A DNA stretch of 8,371 nt from an uncultured Mesorhizobium sp. (GTDB taxonomy: Bacteria; Pseudomonadota; Alphaproteobacteria; Rhizobiales; Rhizobiaceae), in contig CATMOC010000139.1 in assembly GCA_950071955.1 (NCBI GenBank), positions 1-8,371 of the forward strand, read 5' to 3'. Shown here piece by piece: positions 1 through 6,648 of the stretch (its first letter is position 1; each line of letters opens with the position of its first letter). Below the pieces are notes generated by a model. The model was not told the origin of the DNA. It saw nothing but the letters and a program-made list of their open reading frames with translations, and ran no database searches. A program made the translations under genes and the position numbers.

Positions 1-791
1 CCGATCTCCGCGCAGGCGGGACCGTCCGGCAGGTAGACGAACGGTTCGACCGCCGCCGCGCCGGCACAGCCATGGCGACGCAGCGCCGCGAGCACGGCCG
101 CGAAATCGATGCTGCCTTCCCCCGGTCCCCGCTTGTCGTCGTCGTTGAAATGCACGTGGACGATTTCGGACGATGGAAGATGCCGGTCGAGAAGGCCGGG
201 GACGTCCTCGCCATTGGCGGCCGTGGCGTAGCAGTCGACCATCGTCTTCAGGGCCGGCGATCCGATCTCTCGTATGATGGCGAGCGCCTCGTCGACGGTG
301 TTCACGAAGGCGGTGTCCAGCCGCGAGAGCGGTTCGATGACGTAAGCGAGCCCGGCCGCCCGCGCCTCTTCCGCCATCGCGGCGAAGTAGGCGATGCCGC
401 GCGCGCGTCCGTCGGCTTCGTGCCCCGGCGGGAGCGTGCGCTGCTGCGGCGAGCCGTGCACGAGATACGAGCCGCCGAGTTCGGCGCAGAGACCGATCAG
501 CCGCCGCCCCGCCTCGCGCGTCAGGCGGGACGTCTCCTCGTCCGTTGCCGTGATGGACAGCCCCGCCGGCGCGGCCAGGAGCCAATGGAGGCCGGCGATG
601 GCCACCCCCTCCCCCTCGGCGGCGGAGCGGAACGCCCGCACCTGCGCGGATGTCAGGCGCGTCGGGTCCTCGGCCAGGGTGAACGGCGCGATCTCCAGCC
701 CGTCATAGCCCGTCTCGCGCGCGAAACGGCATTGCGCGGGAAAGTCGAGATCCCGCACGACCTCGTTGCAGAGATGAATGGGCAGCCGCAT
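1..791 (-). CDS. Sugar phosphate isomerase/epimerase-like TIM-barrel protein (C-terminus beyond window)
   Basis: About 263 residues are visible and the frame is still open at the left edge, so the C-terminus is missing. The start MRLPIHLCNE is followed by GYDGLEIAPF (about residues 28-37), typical of the AP_endonuc_2/xylose-isomerase-like barrel superfamily. Candidate metal ligands sit where the family puts them: E153 in VIEPLSR, D186 in MVDCYA, the histidines of HVHFND (212/214) and E249 in AVEPF. KRGPGEGSIDF (220-230) is the usual segment after the metal-binding His. Family members isomerise or epimerise sugars, inosose or hydroxypyruvate-like compounds in the cytoplasm; the substrate cannot be read from the sequence. 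No strong ribosome binding site precedes the ATG at 791, but the N-terminus fits family length. The gene diverges from a TetR regulator 148 bp away, which may control it. The family is clear; the specific reaction is unknown. Confidence 0.87.
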   Translation of the reverse strand, partial: MRLPIHLCNEVVRDLDFPAQCRFARETGYDGLEIAPFTLAEDPTRLTSAQVRAFRSAAEGEGVAIAGLHWLLAAPAGLSITATDEETSRLTREAGRRLIGLCAELGGSYLVHGSPQQRTLPPGHEADGRARGIAYFAAMAEEARAAGLAYVIEPLSRLDTAFVNTVDEALAIIREIGSPALKTMVDCYATAANGEDVPGLLDRHLPSSEIVHVHFNDDDKRGPGEGSIDFAAVLAALRRHGCAGAAAVEPFVYLPDGPACAEI

Positions 792-886
792 GATTGTCAG
801 GGACACCAATCCCTCGCCCCGTAAGGCGGAACGACGCCCGGAGCCGTTGCATGGCGACTGCTTTCATCCATCATGGCCCGCAGCCT

Positions 887-917
887 CATCCACGTTGCCG
901 GTTGCCCGACGAGGATG
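887..917. promoter_or_regulatory. Imperfect palindrome, candidate operator of the TetR regulator
   Basis: CATCCACGTTG (887-897) and CGACGAGGATG (907-917) form an inverted repeat matching at 9 of 11 positions around a 9-nt centre. Two further pairs match outward (884/920 and 885/919). It ends 22 bp before the regulator's start codon, in the divergent intergenic region, where a TetR dimer could repress its own gene and possibly the isomerase gene. TetR-family operators are commonly palindromes of this size. Binding is inferred, not shown. Confidence 0.4.
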
Positions 918-939
918 CGGTAGGCTAGAAGGCAAGTCA

Positions 940-1623
940 ATGAATTCCAACTATCCGGTTGATCTGATGGATGCAGACGCAGCAACGGTGTCCGGCCGCA
1001 AACGCGGCGATCTCGCACGGACGCCGTCGCGCGACGTCCTGCTTCAGGCGGCCCGACAGGTGTTCGCCGAGCGGGGGCTGGAAGGCGCGCGCGTCGACGA
1101 CATCGCCCGCCGGGCGCGGGTGAACAAGCAGCTCGTCTACCACTATTTCGACAGCAAGGACGGCCTCTACGCCGCGGTCCTGGAGCACGTCTACAAGGAG
1201 ATCCGGCAGCGCGAGCAGGAACTCGATCTCAGCCGCTTCCCGGCCGAGGAGGCGATGCGCCGGCTGGTGGAGTTCTCCTTCGACTATCTGGCCGAACACC
1301 CCGATTTCGTCGCTCTCATCGCCGACGAGAACGCCCATGGCGCCCGCCATCTCCAGGGCTCGGCCGACGTCGAGGCGGTGAACCGGCCGATCGTCGAACT
1401 CCTGGCGGAAACGCTGAGGCGCGGCGAGGCGGACGGCGTCTTCCGCAAGGGGCTCGATCCCCTGCACGTCTACCTGTCGATCGCCGGCATGGCGTTCTTC
1501 TATTTCTCCAACATCCATACGCTGAGCCGCATCTTCGAGCGCCCGCTTGCCTCGCCGCCCGCGAGCGCGGAACGCCGCGCCCACATCATCGACTTCGCCC
1601 TCAACGCCATCCGCGCCCGCTGA
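940..1623 (+). CDS. TetR/AcrR-family transcriptional regulator
   Basis: This is a 227-residue cytoplasmic DNA-binding regulator of normal TetR length. The N-terminal helix-turn-helix covers about residues 30-76: an AARQVFAERGLEGARVDDIA segment is followed by the recognition helix region VNKQLVYHYF (61-70) and the DSKDGLYAAV segment. The all-helical remainder (about 80-227) is the ligand-binding and dimerisation domain. Its ligand is not predictable. The frame is open further upstream to 778, but ATG 940 is preferred: it has AAGG at 929-932 and gives a normal N-terminus, while the upstream extension is low-complexity and overlaps the divergent gene. ATG 967 is a second possible start. The divergent neighbour is a sugar phosphate isomerase-like gene, a common arrangement for a local repressor and its target. 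A palindrome at 887-917 is the likely site of autoregulation. Confidence 0.93.
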   Translation: MNSNYPVDLMDADAATVSGRKRGDLARTPSRDVLLQAARQVFAERGLEGARVDDIARRARVNKQLVYHYFDSKDGLYAAVLEHVYKEIRQREQELDLSRFPAEEAMRRLVEFSFDYLAEHPDFVALIADENAHGARHLQGSADVEAVNRPIVELLAETLRRGEADGVFRKGLDPLHVYLSIAGMAFFYFSNIHTLSRIFERPLASPPASAERRAHIIDFALNAIRAR

Positions 1624-1710
1624 GGCGTTATCGACCGCGCCGCGAAAGTCGTGGCAGGATATGAATGTCGATGGGCAGACTTGGCAGCCGCTCAGGCAGC
1701 ATGCGGTTTG

Positions 1711-1746
1711 AGATCACCCCTCGTGATCTGCGGGGAGCCCTCCCCG
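1711..1746. terminator. Tandem hairpins between convergent genes, possible bidirectional terminator
   Basis: Two perfect 7-bp inverted repeats lie one after the other in the 230-bp gap between the TetR gene and the convergent minus-strand gene. They are AGATCAC/GTGATCT (1711-1717 with 1723-1729, 5-nt loop) and CGGGGAG/CTCCCCG (1731-1737 with 1740-1746). On the plus strand the second, GC-rich stem is followed by ACATCTTTTCC, a short T-run a few bases away. On the minus strand there is no T-run directly after either stem. Position between two converging stops supports a terminator role. The rest of 1624-1853 shows no gene. Confidence 0.42.
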
Positions 1747-1853
1747 ACATCTTTTCCGGCCCGCGACGCGAAAGAACGAGGTCACGCAACACGCAGCCGG
1801 TCCCCGCAACCGTCGCGGCCGGCACGCGGCGCTCGCGATCCAGAAGCGGCTTT

Positions 1854-2696
1854 TCAGGGGCGGTCGTCTCCGCATGGCACGATCGGCCCGCCCGGGTAGA
1901 AGTCGTCCAGTGGACGGTCGGGCGCGGGACACCAGACGGCCTTGTATGCAACCGCCGCTGAAGGCTGAGTCCCCGGCGCCGGCGGCTGGACTGCTTCGCC
2001 GCCCGCGTCGGCCGTATCGACCGGTGCGCCAGGCTCGGACGGGGCGGCAGGCGTGGTCGGCTGACCTTCGGAGGTCGAAGCGGGATCGGCCGCGGCCGCG
2101 GCCGGTGGCGGGCCCGCGGGCACGGACGAGGCCACCGCCGCATCGTCGGCATCGTCGAGGCGAATGAAGACGGGTCCCATGAATGCAGAATCGAGCGCTA
2201 CCGCGCGCAGGCCACCATCGTCCTCGGGATCGGCCGCAAGTTCGAGTTCGACGGGCAGGACGAGCACCTCGGTTCCCGGAGGCGCGTCCGCGCGCGCGAA
2301 AGCGGCGATCACCACGCGATCGGTCGAAAACGCCGCCTGTTTCGCGATGATCGCGGAGCGAAGCCAGTTCAGCCGCCGGTAGGACAAGTCGGCTGCTTCG
2401 GCATCACCGGCGCGATACTCGATCGCCACGAGGATTGGACCGGTCCGCGGCAGCCCGTTCTGGAGCCGCAGCAGGTCCGACAGGAAAGTGGATTCAGCGG
2501 ATTTCGAAAGCTCGGTGGCGCCGTCCTCGAAAGGAACCTTGATCCGATGGATGGCTGCCTCTTCGAGCGAGCCGGCAATTTCGCGGGACGGGAACGAGAG
2601 CGTGAAGCGCTCGGCGGCGTGGGCCGGGTTCATCGCGACGGAGCCGAACGCCAGGCCCAGGATCAGTGCCGGCACCGCCAACGGAAACATTTTCAT
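1854..2696 (-). CDS. Exported protein with degenerate OmpA-like domain and Pro/Ala-rich tail
   Basis: This is a 280-residue protein. A Sec signal peptide (about 1-27, ending NPAHA before AERF) sends it to the periplasm. Residues about 50-153 read as an OmpA-like beta-alpha-beta-alpha-beta fold: VPFEDGATELS (54-64), ILVAIEYRAG (88-97), then DLSYRRLNWLRSAI (103-116), which matches the LSxxRAxxV helix of OmpA_C domains and keeps its arginine (R108). The GHTD motif with the peptidoglycan-binding Asp is absent; IEYR stands in its place. Residues about 190-248 are a Pro/Ala/Gly/Thr-rich linker, and the end carries two cysteines (C256, C275) that could pair. ATG 2696 was chosen because GGAGAGG lies just upstream and the signal peptide starts there; the frame is open to 2915. 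It lies 253 bp downstream of the envelope gene cluster on the same strand. The function is not recognised; a CpaD-like fold is an alternative. Confidence 0.78.
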   Translation of the reverse strand: MKMFPLAVPALILGLAFGSVAMNPAHAAERFTLSFPSREIAGSLEEAAIHRIKVPFEDGATELSKSAESTFLSDLLRLQNGLPRTGPILVAIEYRAGDAEAADLSYRRLNWLRSAIIAKQAAFSTDRVVIAAFARADAPPGTEVLVLPVELELAADPEDDGGLRAVALDSAFMGPVFIRLDDADDAAVASSVPAGPPPAAAAADPASTSEGQPTTPAAPSEPGAPVDTADAGGEAVQPPAPGTQPSAAVAYKAVWCPAPDRPLDDFYPGGPIVPCGDDRP

Positions 2697-2949
2697 GGGT
2701 AGCCTCTCCATCGCTCGATGAGTCCCTGCTGCTATTGACGCGCCCGAACTCTTCCGGTCGCGCGTCCGCATCCGGTATTGCTCCCGCATGGCGACGCCGC
2801 TTGCCGGGGCGATCCCTTCGCCGCCGGATCCTGCGGCGAACTCGCGCGGAAGAGAGACCCCGACCTCCGCCGTTGTTCGCGGGCCCCACCGGCGCGCGGT
2901 TCTCGCTTTTGACACCCCGCCTGCCGGACGCGGAACCCCTCCGCAAACG
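2697..2949. other. 253-bp intergenic gap with an 8-bp perfect inverted repeat at 2817-2840
   Basis: This gap separates the fourth and fifth minus-strand envelope genes. It contains TTCGCCGC (2817-2824) and its perfect complement GCGGCGAA (2833-2840) around an 8-nt loop, and a smaller GCGGA/TCCGC stem at 2930-2944 just after the stop of the upstream gene. Neither is followed by a T-run on the minus strand, so they may be weak terminators or transcript-stabilising hairpins. No clear promoter boxes were found. The gap is long enough for the downstream gene to have its own promoter. Confidence 0.4.
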
Positions 2950-3930
2950 TCAGCGCGTGCGAACCTGCGTCACCTCGAACACATTGCCGTTCTTCTGGAC
3001 GTTGCCGCGCGTATTCACGTAGTCCATGAGCAGCCGGAGGTTCCGCGACAGCCGCGCGTCGCCCGACGAGGTGTCGTAGGCGAACTCGACCAGACCGCGG
3101 TGGCTCCGGATCGTGGTGTGGTGCGTGTAGCACCCGAAGGTCGCCAGCAGCGATTCGAACTGGTTGATCTGATCGTCCTCGAACTCCTTGAAGCGGAGGA
3201 TGAAGGTGTCCGGCATGCCGGCGCAGCCGTTCCCGCTCCCCACGACCGGCGCGCCCGACGTGATCGGCGCACCGTCCTTGCTCACAAGCGGCTCGCCGGG
3301 CTGGCCGACGATGGCCGGGGCGCTGGGGATGACGAAGCCTTCGAGCTTGTCCGCCAGCGTCTCGCCGAGCGCGACGGCGAGATCGTTGGCATACTTGCCG
3401 ACCTCCTCGAGCAGGCATTCGCGATCTTCGCACGAGCGCGGCAGTGGGCTGAGCGTGAAGTCGCTGACCTCGAAGGAGCCCATGAACTGGCCGGAGCGGA
3501 CGTTCAGCATGCGGCCCGCGATCCTGATCTTGGGCCGCCGCAGCGTCTGATACTCGCCGCGCACGACCGAGGCATAGATCTGGAACACCACCGCGACGTT
3601 GATCGGCGGCGTGATCGACCGCGCGATCTCGATCACCTCGGCATCCACCCGCCGTACGCGGTGCGTGTCGGTGAAGTCCTGGGTGGTCGCGGTCTCGTCG
3701 AACACCTGGAAACCACGCAGACTGAGCGTCTCCTGAATCCGCGCGATGACGCGGTTGAAGATCCGGTTGTCGCGCGGGATCGTGTCCTCGTCGGCGTCGT
3801 CGGAAAAGACCAGGACGGTCACGTTCCGGCTCATCAGATCGCTTTGCGCGATGGTCTGTGCCGTGGCCCCGCCCGCAAGCGCGAACCACAGGGCGAACGG
3901 AAGGAGGAATATCCTCGAAAAAATCGACAT
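2950..3930 (-). CDS. Exported CsgG/FlgO-like protein with a second C-terminal alpha/beta domain
   Basis: This is a 326-residue protein with a signal peptide (about 1-25, cleavage after ATAQ or GATA), so periplasmic or outer-membrane associated; there is no lipobox. Residues about 35-200 look like a CsgG/FlgO/TolB-N type domain: a strand NVTVLVFSDD (36-45), a helix with RIFNRVIARIQETLSLRGF, NVAVVFQIYASV (111-122), then RIAGRMLNVRSGQFMGSFEV (136-155), the usual pattern for reporting on a parameter's value and its renaming. A Pro/Gly linker (200-235) leads to a compact C-terminal domain (236-326) with predicted beta-alpha-beta-alpha-beta order, starting TFILRFKEFEDDQINQFESL and ending GNVFEVTQV, which resembles a ferredoxin-like fold. 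GGGGA lies 7 bp before ATG 3930. It begins 47 bp after the OmpA-like gene stop, so co-transcription is likely. Family assignment rests on pattern, not a search. Confidence 0.8.
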   Translation of the reverse strand: MSIFSRIFLLPFALWFALAGGATAQTIAQSDLMSRNVTVLVFSDDADEDTIPRDNRIFNRVIARIQETLSLRGFQVFDETATTQDFTDTHRVRRVDAEVIEIARSITPPINVAVVFQIYASVVRGEYQTLRRPKIRIAGRMLNVRSGQFMGSFEVSDFTLSPLPRSCEDRECLLEEVGKYANDLAVALGETLADKLEGFVIPSAPAIVGQPGEPLVSKDGAPITSGAPVVGSGNGCAGMPDTFILRFKEFEDDQINQFESLLATFGCYTHHTTIRSHRGLVEFAYDTSSGDARLSRNLRLLMDYVNTRGNVQKNGNVFEVTQVRTR

Positions 3931-3977
3931 GGCTGATCCCCGCTGGTGCGAAATGATGAAAAGACAGGAGGCGCGCC

Positions 3978-4652
3978 TCATGGTGCTTCCACGATGAGGG
4001 CAACTTCGACACGGCGGTTGATGCCCGCCGTGGGATGGCCCGGATCCTTCAGGTCGCTCTCGCCGAAGCCGTAGGTGAAGAGGTTGCCGGGATCGATCGG
4101 AAAGGCGTCCAGGAGATAGCTGCGGACGGCGCGCGCGCGTTGGGTGGAAAGCCTCAGATTGTAGCCGTCCGCGCCCTTGGCGTCCGTATGCCCCGCGATC
4201 AGGAAGCGATGCGCCGCCAGTTCCGGCGACGACAGGGCATGGCCGAGTTCTTGCAGCGACCGCCGGGCGTCCGGGTCGAGCGCGACGCTGTCGAAGGCGA
4301 AATAGACGTCGAAATCGAGGCTGTAGGCGCGATCGATGACCACCTCGACCATCGAGGCCGTGGCCATTACTCCATTGATGCGGACCGGTTTGCGGGCCGT
4401 TCGGGTCTGCGTCGTCGTCAGCGCATTCGGGGCCATCGGAGCGAGCGAACGGATGATGTCCGTCGCGCGCCGATCGGTCCCACTCTGGGCCAACTGGATG
4501 TGCATCGTCGAATCCGGCGCGGTCGGGGGCAGCGAACGAAGGCTTTCGGACGCGCGCGCATCGTTGCCGCTCTGGGCCAACGCAGGCCCGGAAGCCACGG
4601 CGAGCACGGCACATATCGCCAAAATGGCCGGCAGGAACTTCGGAGGTTTCAT
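3978..4652 (-). CDS. OmpA-family peptidoglycan-binding protein
   Basis: This is a 224-residue protein with a signal peptide (1-26, ending GPALA) and a C-terminal OmpA_C domain (about 110-222). Strand DFDVYFAFDSVALDPDARRS is followed by LIAGHTDAKG (151-160) and YNLRLSTQRARAVRSYL (164-180). D157 of GHTD and R172 of STQRARAV are the residues that in Pal/OmpA domains hold the diaminopimelate of peptidoglycan, so non-covalent cell-wall binding is expected. NRRVEVAL (212-219) closes the domain. There is no N-terminal beta-barrel and no lipobox, so it is a periplasmic or surface-complex anchor rather than a porin. Residues 26-48 and 55-77 are a duplicated motif (see separate entry). AGGAG precedes ATG 4652 by about 11 bp. 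It sits in the middle of the envelope cluster with 102 bp upstream and 47 bp downstream gaps. Confidence 0.92.
   Translation of the reverse strand: MKPPKFLPAILAICAVLAVASGPALAQSGNDARASESLRSLPPTAPDSTMHIQLAQSGTDRRATDIIRSLAPMAPNALTTTQTRTARKPVRINGVMATASMVEVVIDRAYSLDFDVYFAFDSVALDPDARRSLQELGHALSSPELAAHRFLIAGHTDAKGADGYNLRLSTQRARAVRSYLLDAFPIDPGNLFTYGFGESDLKDPGHPTAGINRRVEVALIVEAP
4422..4577 (-). repeat. Duplicated 23-residue motif within the OmpA-like protein
   Basis: Residues 26-48 and 55-77 of the OmpA-like protein are repeats at a 29-codon period. Each starts AQSG, then gives (N/T)D(A/R)RA, and ends RSL(P/A)P(T/M)AP; 13 of 23 positions are identical. A 12-bp identical DNA core, CTCTGGGCCAAC on the plus strand, occurs at 4483-4494 and 4570-4581, 87 bp apart. 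The second copy contains IIRSLAP, a segment I associate with the region before OmpA domains in alphaproteobacterial proteins. The copies have diverged, so the duplication is not recent. Confidence 0.8.
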
Positions 4653-4714
4653 GTTCGGTCAACTCCTCTCGATCGATGTCTCACGCGGACGCTCGACCCG
4701 TTTCGCCTGTCGTT

Positions 4715-4737
4715 GCCGGCGGCCGGACCCCGCCGGC
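4715..4737. repeat. Perfect 8-bp GC-only stem-loop between the IalB-like and OmpA-like genes
   Basis: GCCGGCGG (4715-4722) and CCGCCGGC (4730-4737) are perfect complements around a 7-nt loop. The hairpin lies about 18 bases after the stop of the IalB-like gene in the minus-strand transcript and about 60 bases before the OmpA-like start. No T-run follows on the minus strand, so it is not a classical intrinsic terminator. It could attenuate transcription or protect upstream mRNA from 3' exonucleases. Confidence 0.5.
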
Positions 4738-4754
4738 GTGATTGTCCGGGCGGG

Positions 4755-6581
4755 TCATCGGCGGATCAGCGCCGCGCGCAGGTCGAGACGGTTGCATTCG
4801 GACAGGATTTCGTTGATCGCGGCCTGATAGCCGCTCAGCGAGTACTCGATCTGTGCCGGGCGCTGCTCGGCGGTTGCCCCTTCGAGGACGAGCGCCGTCC
4901 CCTGTGTCAGTCCCTCGAGGCTCTCGAGGGACATGATGTCGCCCCCCACCACCGACTGAATCTGCTGGTCGCGGATGCCGATCGGGATCGACCAGTTCTC
5001 CTTGTTGCCGAAGACGTGACCCTGCAGGGGGACGGACGTGTCGTAATAGGCAGCCACGTCGAAACGCTGGTTGATCACCCGTTCGCTCGCTTCGGATGCC
5101 TTGGAATCGGGGACCAGGAACCAGATGAAAGGGCGTATGGGACGCCAGCCGGCCGGAGACCAGCGGGTCGCCTCCGTCACGGCGAAACAGGCCCGCTCTC
5201 CCTTCTGGAAGCCTATCCCGACCTGCCAATCACGAAAGACGCGGGTGATGCGGAAGTCGGGCGGAAGCATCGGCGCGAGGGCCTGCTCGGAGCCCCGGTA
5301 GGACAGCCGGTACCCGGCTCGGGGGCCCTTCGTGTTGCGCACCCGCAGACGGTAGGTGTCCGCGCCGAGCCGGAAACGGCGCAGCGTCGGCGACCGCGAC
5401 GCCATCGGCTCTACCAGCGCCCCGGAACCGTTGTAGAGATCGAGGGGCGGCGGCTCGCCCGGATTCCCGGCAATGTCGAATTCGACATAGGCGGGCGCCG
5501 ACAACCGGAACCCATAGTCCTGGACGTCGGTGGCCCCTGGCAGCATCCCCAGGACGACCTGTTGCTCTCCGACGATATTGAGGAGCTTCGTGCGGCCGGC
5601 TCCGTAGTTGACGTCCCGCAGCTGCTCGACCGGGATATCCGGTAGTTCGCTCGGCTGCACCAGCCCCGGTTCAACGATGTAGTCGGCATTGGGATCGACG
5701 GTCAGGACCACCCGGTAGGCGTTTCTCTTGCGTTCGATCTTGACGTCGCTGACCCATCGTTCCCCGGCGGGGCTGGCCCCCGTCGTCTGCGGTTGGACGA
5801 GGATGGATGCAGTGGAATCCGAGAGGTAGATCGTGGAAGATTTCTCGCGCGCGGTCTGCACCGCATAGCGCATCTCGTCGACGAAAGTGTCCGTCCAGCG
5901 TCCGGGTGCCTGGCCTTCCCCGACCACCTCCGCGGAGAGATAGACTGTAACCTTGCCCTTGGACCGGTCGATCATCTTGCTGGCGGCGCGGCCGAAGATG
6001 TCCGCCAGCGAGACGACGGGTTCGCCGACCTCTTCTTCCGGCAGCGGGTAGAGGTCGGACGCTTCGAAGCAGCCGTTCGAGGTGCCGCCGAGCCCGCGAA
6101 CCGTGACGCTCAGGAGATACTGGCCCTTCGCATCGGCGACGAGATCGGCCGTTGCGAGAAGATAAGTGTCCCTGAAGCGGTCGACGATCGCATTCTCCCC
6201 GAAAGCGTCGCCGTAGACATGCGCCCGAAGCTCGTCCTGTTCGATCGGTTTCAGATTGGCCCGCTGGCCGCCCGATCCGTTCGCCGCGAGCACCTTGGAG
6301 AAGGCCGCCTCCAGCTTCTGGAACTGGATGTTCCGGAGCGCGGCAGACCCAACGCCGCCGCGTGCGGGGAAGCCGAAATGATCGACGATGTAGCCGCCAT
6401 CGGGTCTGTCGCAGTTCGCGCGTACCTTGCCCCAGAGATCATCGACCGCGCGAAACTGCACGGTCTCGCCCTCCGCAAGGGCCGGCGCGCCGACCGGCGT
6501 CGTGGCTGCGACGAGGCAGGCGGCAAGGACACGCAATATGCGCCCGCCCCCCGGCCATCGACGACAATCCTCCCTCCTCAT
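4755..6581 (-). CDS. Large exported multidomain protein with C-terminal IalB-like domain
   Basis: This is a 608-residue protein. A signal peptide (about 1-36, ending GAPALA before EGE) predicts export. Residues about 40-335 are mixed alpha/beta and tentatively FlgO/CsgG-like: YLLATADLVADAKGQYLLSV (140-159), VTVYLSAEVV (211-220) and RWVSDVKIERKRNAYRVVLT (275-294). Residues about 335-430 form a beta-rich module resembling a pre-peptidase C-terminal (PPC) sandwich: QDYGFRLSAPAYVEFDIAGN, DLYNGSG and DTYRLRVRNTKGPRAGYRLS. Residues about 445-600 match the invasion-associated locus B pattern: FRDWQVGIGF, GERACFAVTEATRW, RPFIWFLVPDS, GTALVLEGAT and YSLSGYQAAINEILSEC. C465 and C596 are the likely disulfide pair of that family. 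ATG 6581 has AGGAG 8 bp upstream, and the gene starts 67 bp after the lipoprotein stop. The IalB call is fairly firm, the PPC call moderate, the N-terminal call weak. IalB proteins are usually under 200 residues, so this is an unusual fusion. Confidence 0.8.
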   Translation of the reverse strand: MRREDCRRWPGGGRILRVLAACLVAATTPVGAPALAEGETVQFRAVDDLWGKVRANCDRPDGGYIVDHFGFPARGGVGSAALRNIQFQKLEAAFSKVLAANGSGGQRANLKPIEQDELRAHVYGDAFGENAIVDRFRDTYLLATADLVADAKGQYLLSVTVRGLGGTSNGCFEASDLYPLPEEEVGEPVVSLADIFGRAASKMIDRSKGKVTVYLSAEVVGEGQAPGRWTDTFVDEMRYAVQTAREKSSTIYLSDSTASILVQPQTTGASPAGERWVSDVKIERKRNAYRVVLTVDPNADYIVEPGLVQPSELPDIPVEQLRDVNYGAGRTKLLNIVGEQQVVLGMLPGATDVQDYGFRLSAPAYVEFDIAGNPGEPPPLDLYNGSGALVEPMASRSPTLRRFRLGADTYRLRVRNTKGPRAGYRLSYRGSEQALAPMLPPDFRITRVFRDWQVGIGFQKGERACFAVTEATRWSPAGWRPIRPFIWFLVPDSKASEASERVINQRFDVAAYYDTSVPLQGHVFGNKENWSIPIGIRDQQIQSVVGGDIMSLESLEGLTQGTALVLEGATAEQRPAQIEYSLSGYQAAINEILSECNRLDLRAALIRR

Positions 6582-6648
6582 TGGTACTGCTCCTGCGAGA
6601 GTGAAGAGGGACGCGAACCCGGCCCGCGGGTCCCGTCCGCCCCCCACG

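Noticed and set aside
72..824. 250-codon plus-strand open frame at the left edge
   Set aside because: The minus strand of the same stretch encodes a clear TIM-barrel isomerase; this frame is its antisense reading.
937..1584. 215-codon minus-strand open frame
   Set aside because: It is antisense to the TetR-family gene, whose helix-turn-helix is unmistakable.
2788..3936. 382-codon plus-strand open frame
   Set aside because: It lies antisense to the exported CsgG/FlgO-like gene, has a composition typical of an out-of-frame reading of G+C-rich DNA, and lacks a signal peptide or any recognisable motif.
2732..4012. 426-codon minus-strand open frame in another frame
   Set aside because: It overlaps the CsgG/FlgO-like gene in a shifted frame and gives an Arg-rich product without motifs.
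4035..5645. 536-codon plus-strand open frame
   Set aside because: It is antisense to the OmpA-like and IalB-like genes and crosses their intergenic gap; its Arg/Gly/Asp-rich product shows no domain, while the minus-strand products have clear ones.
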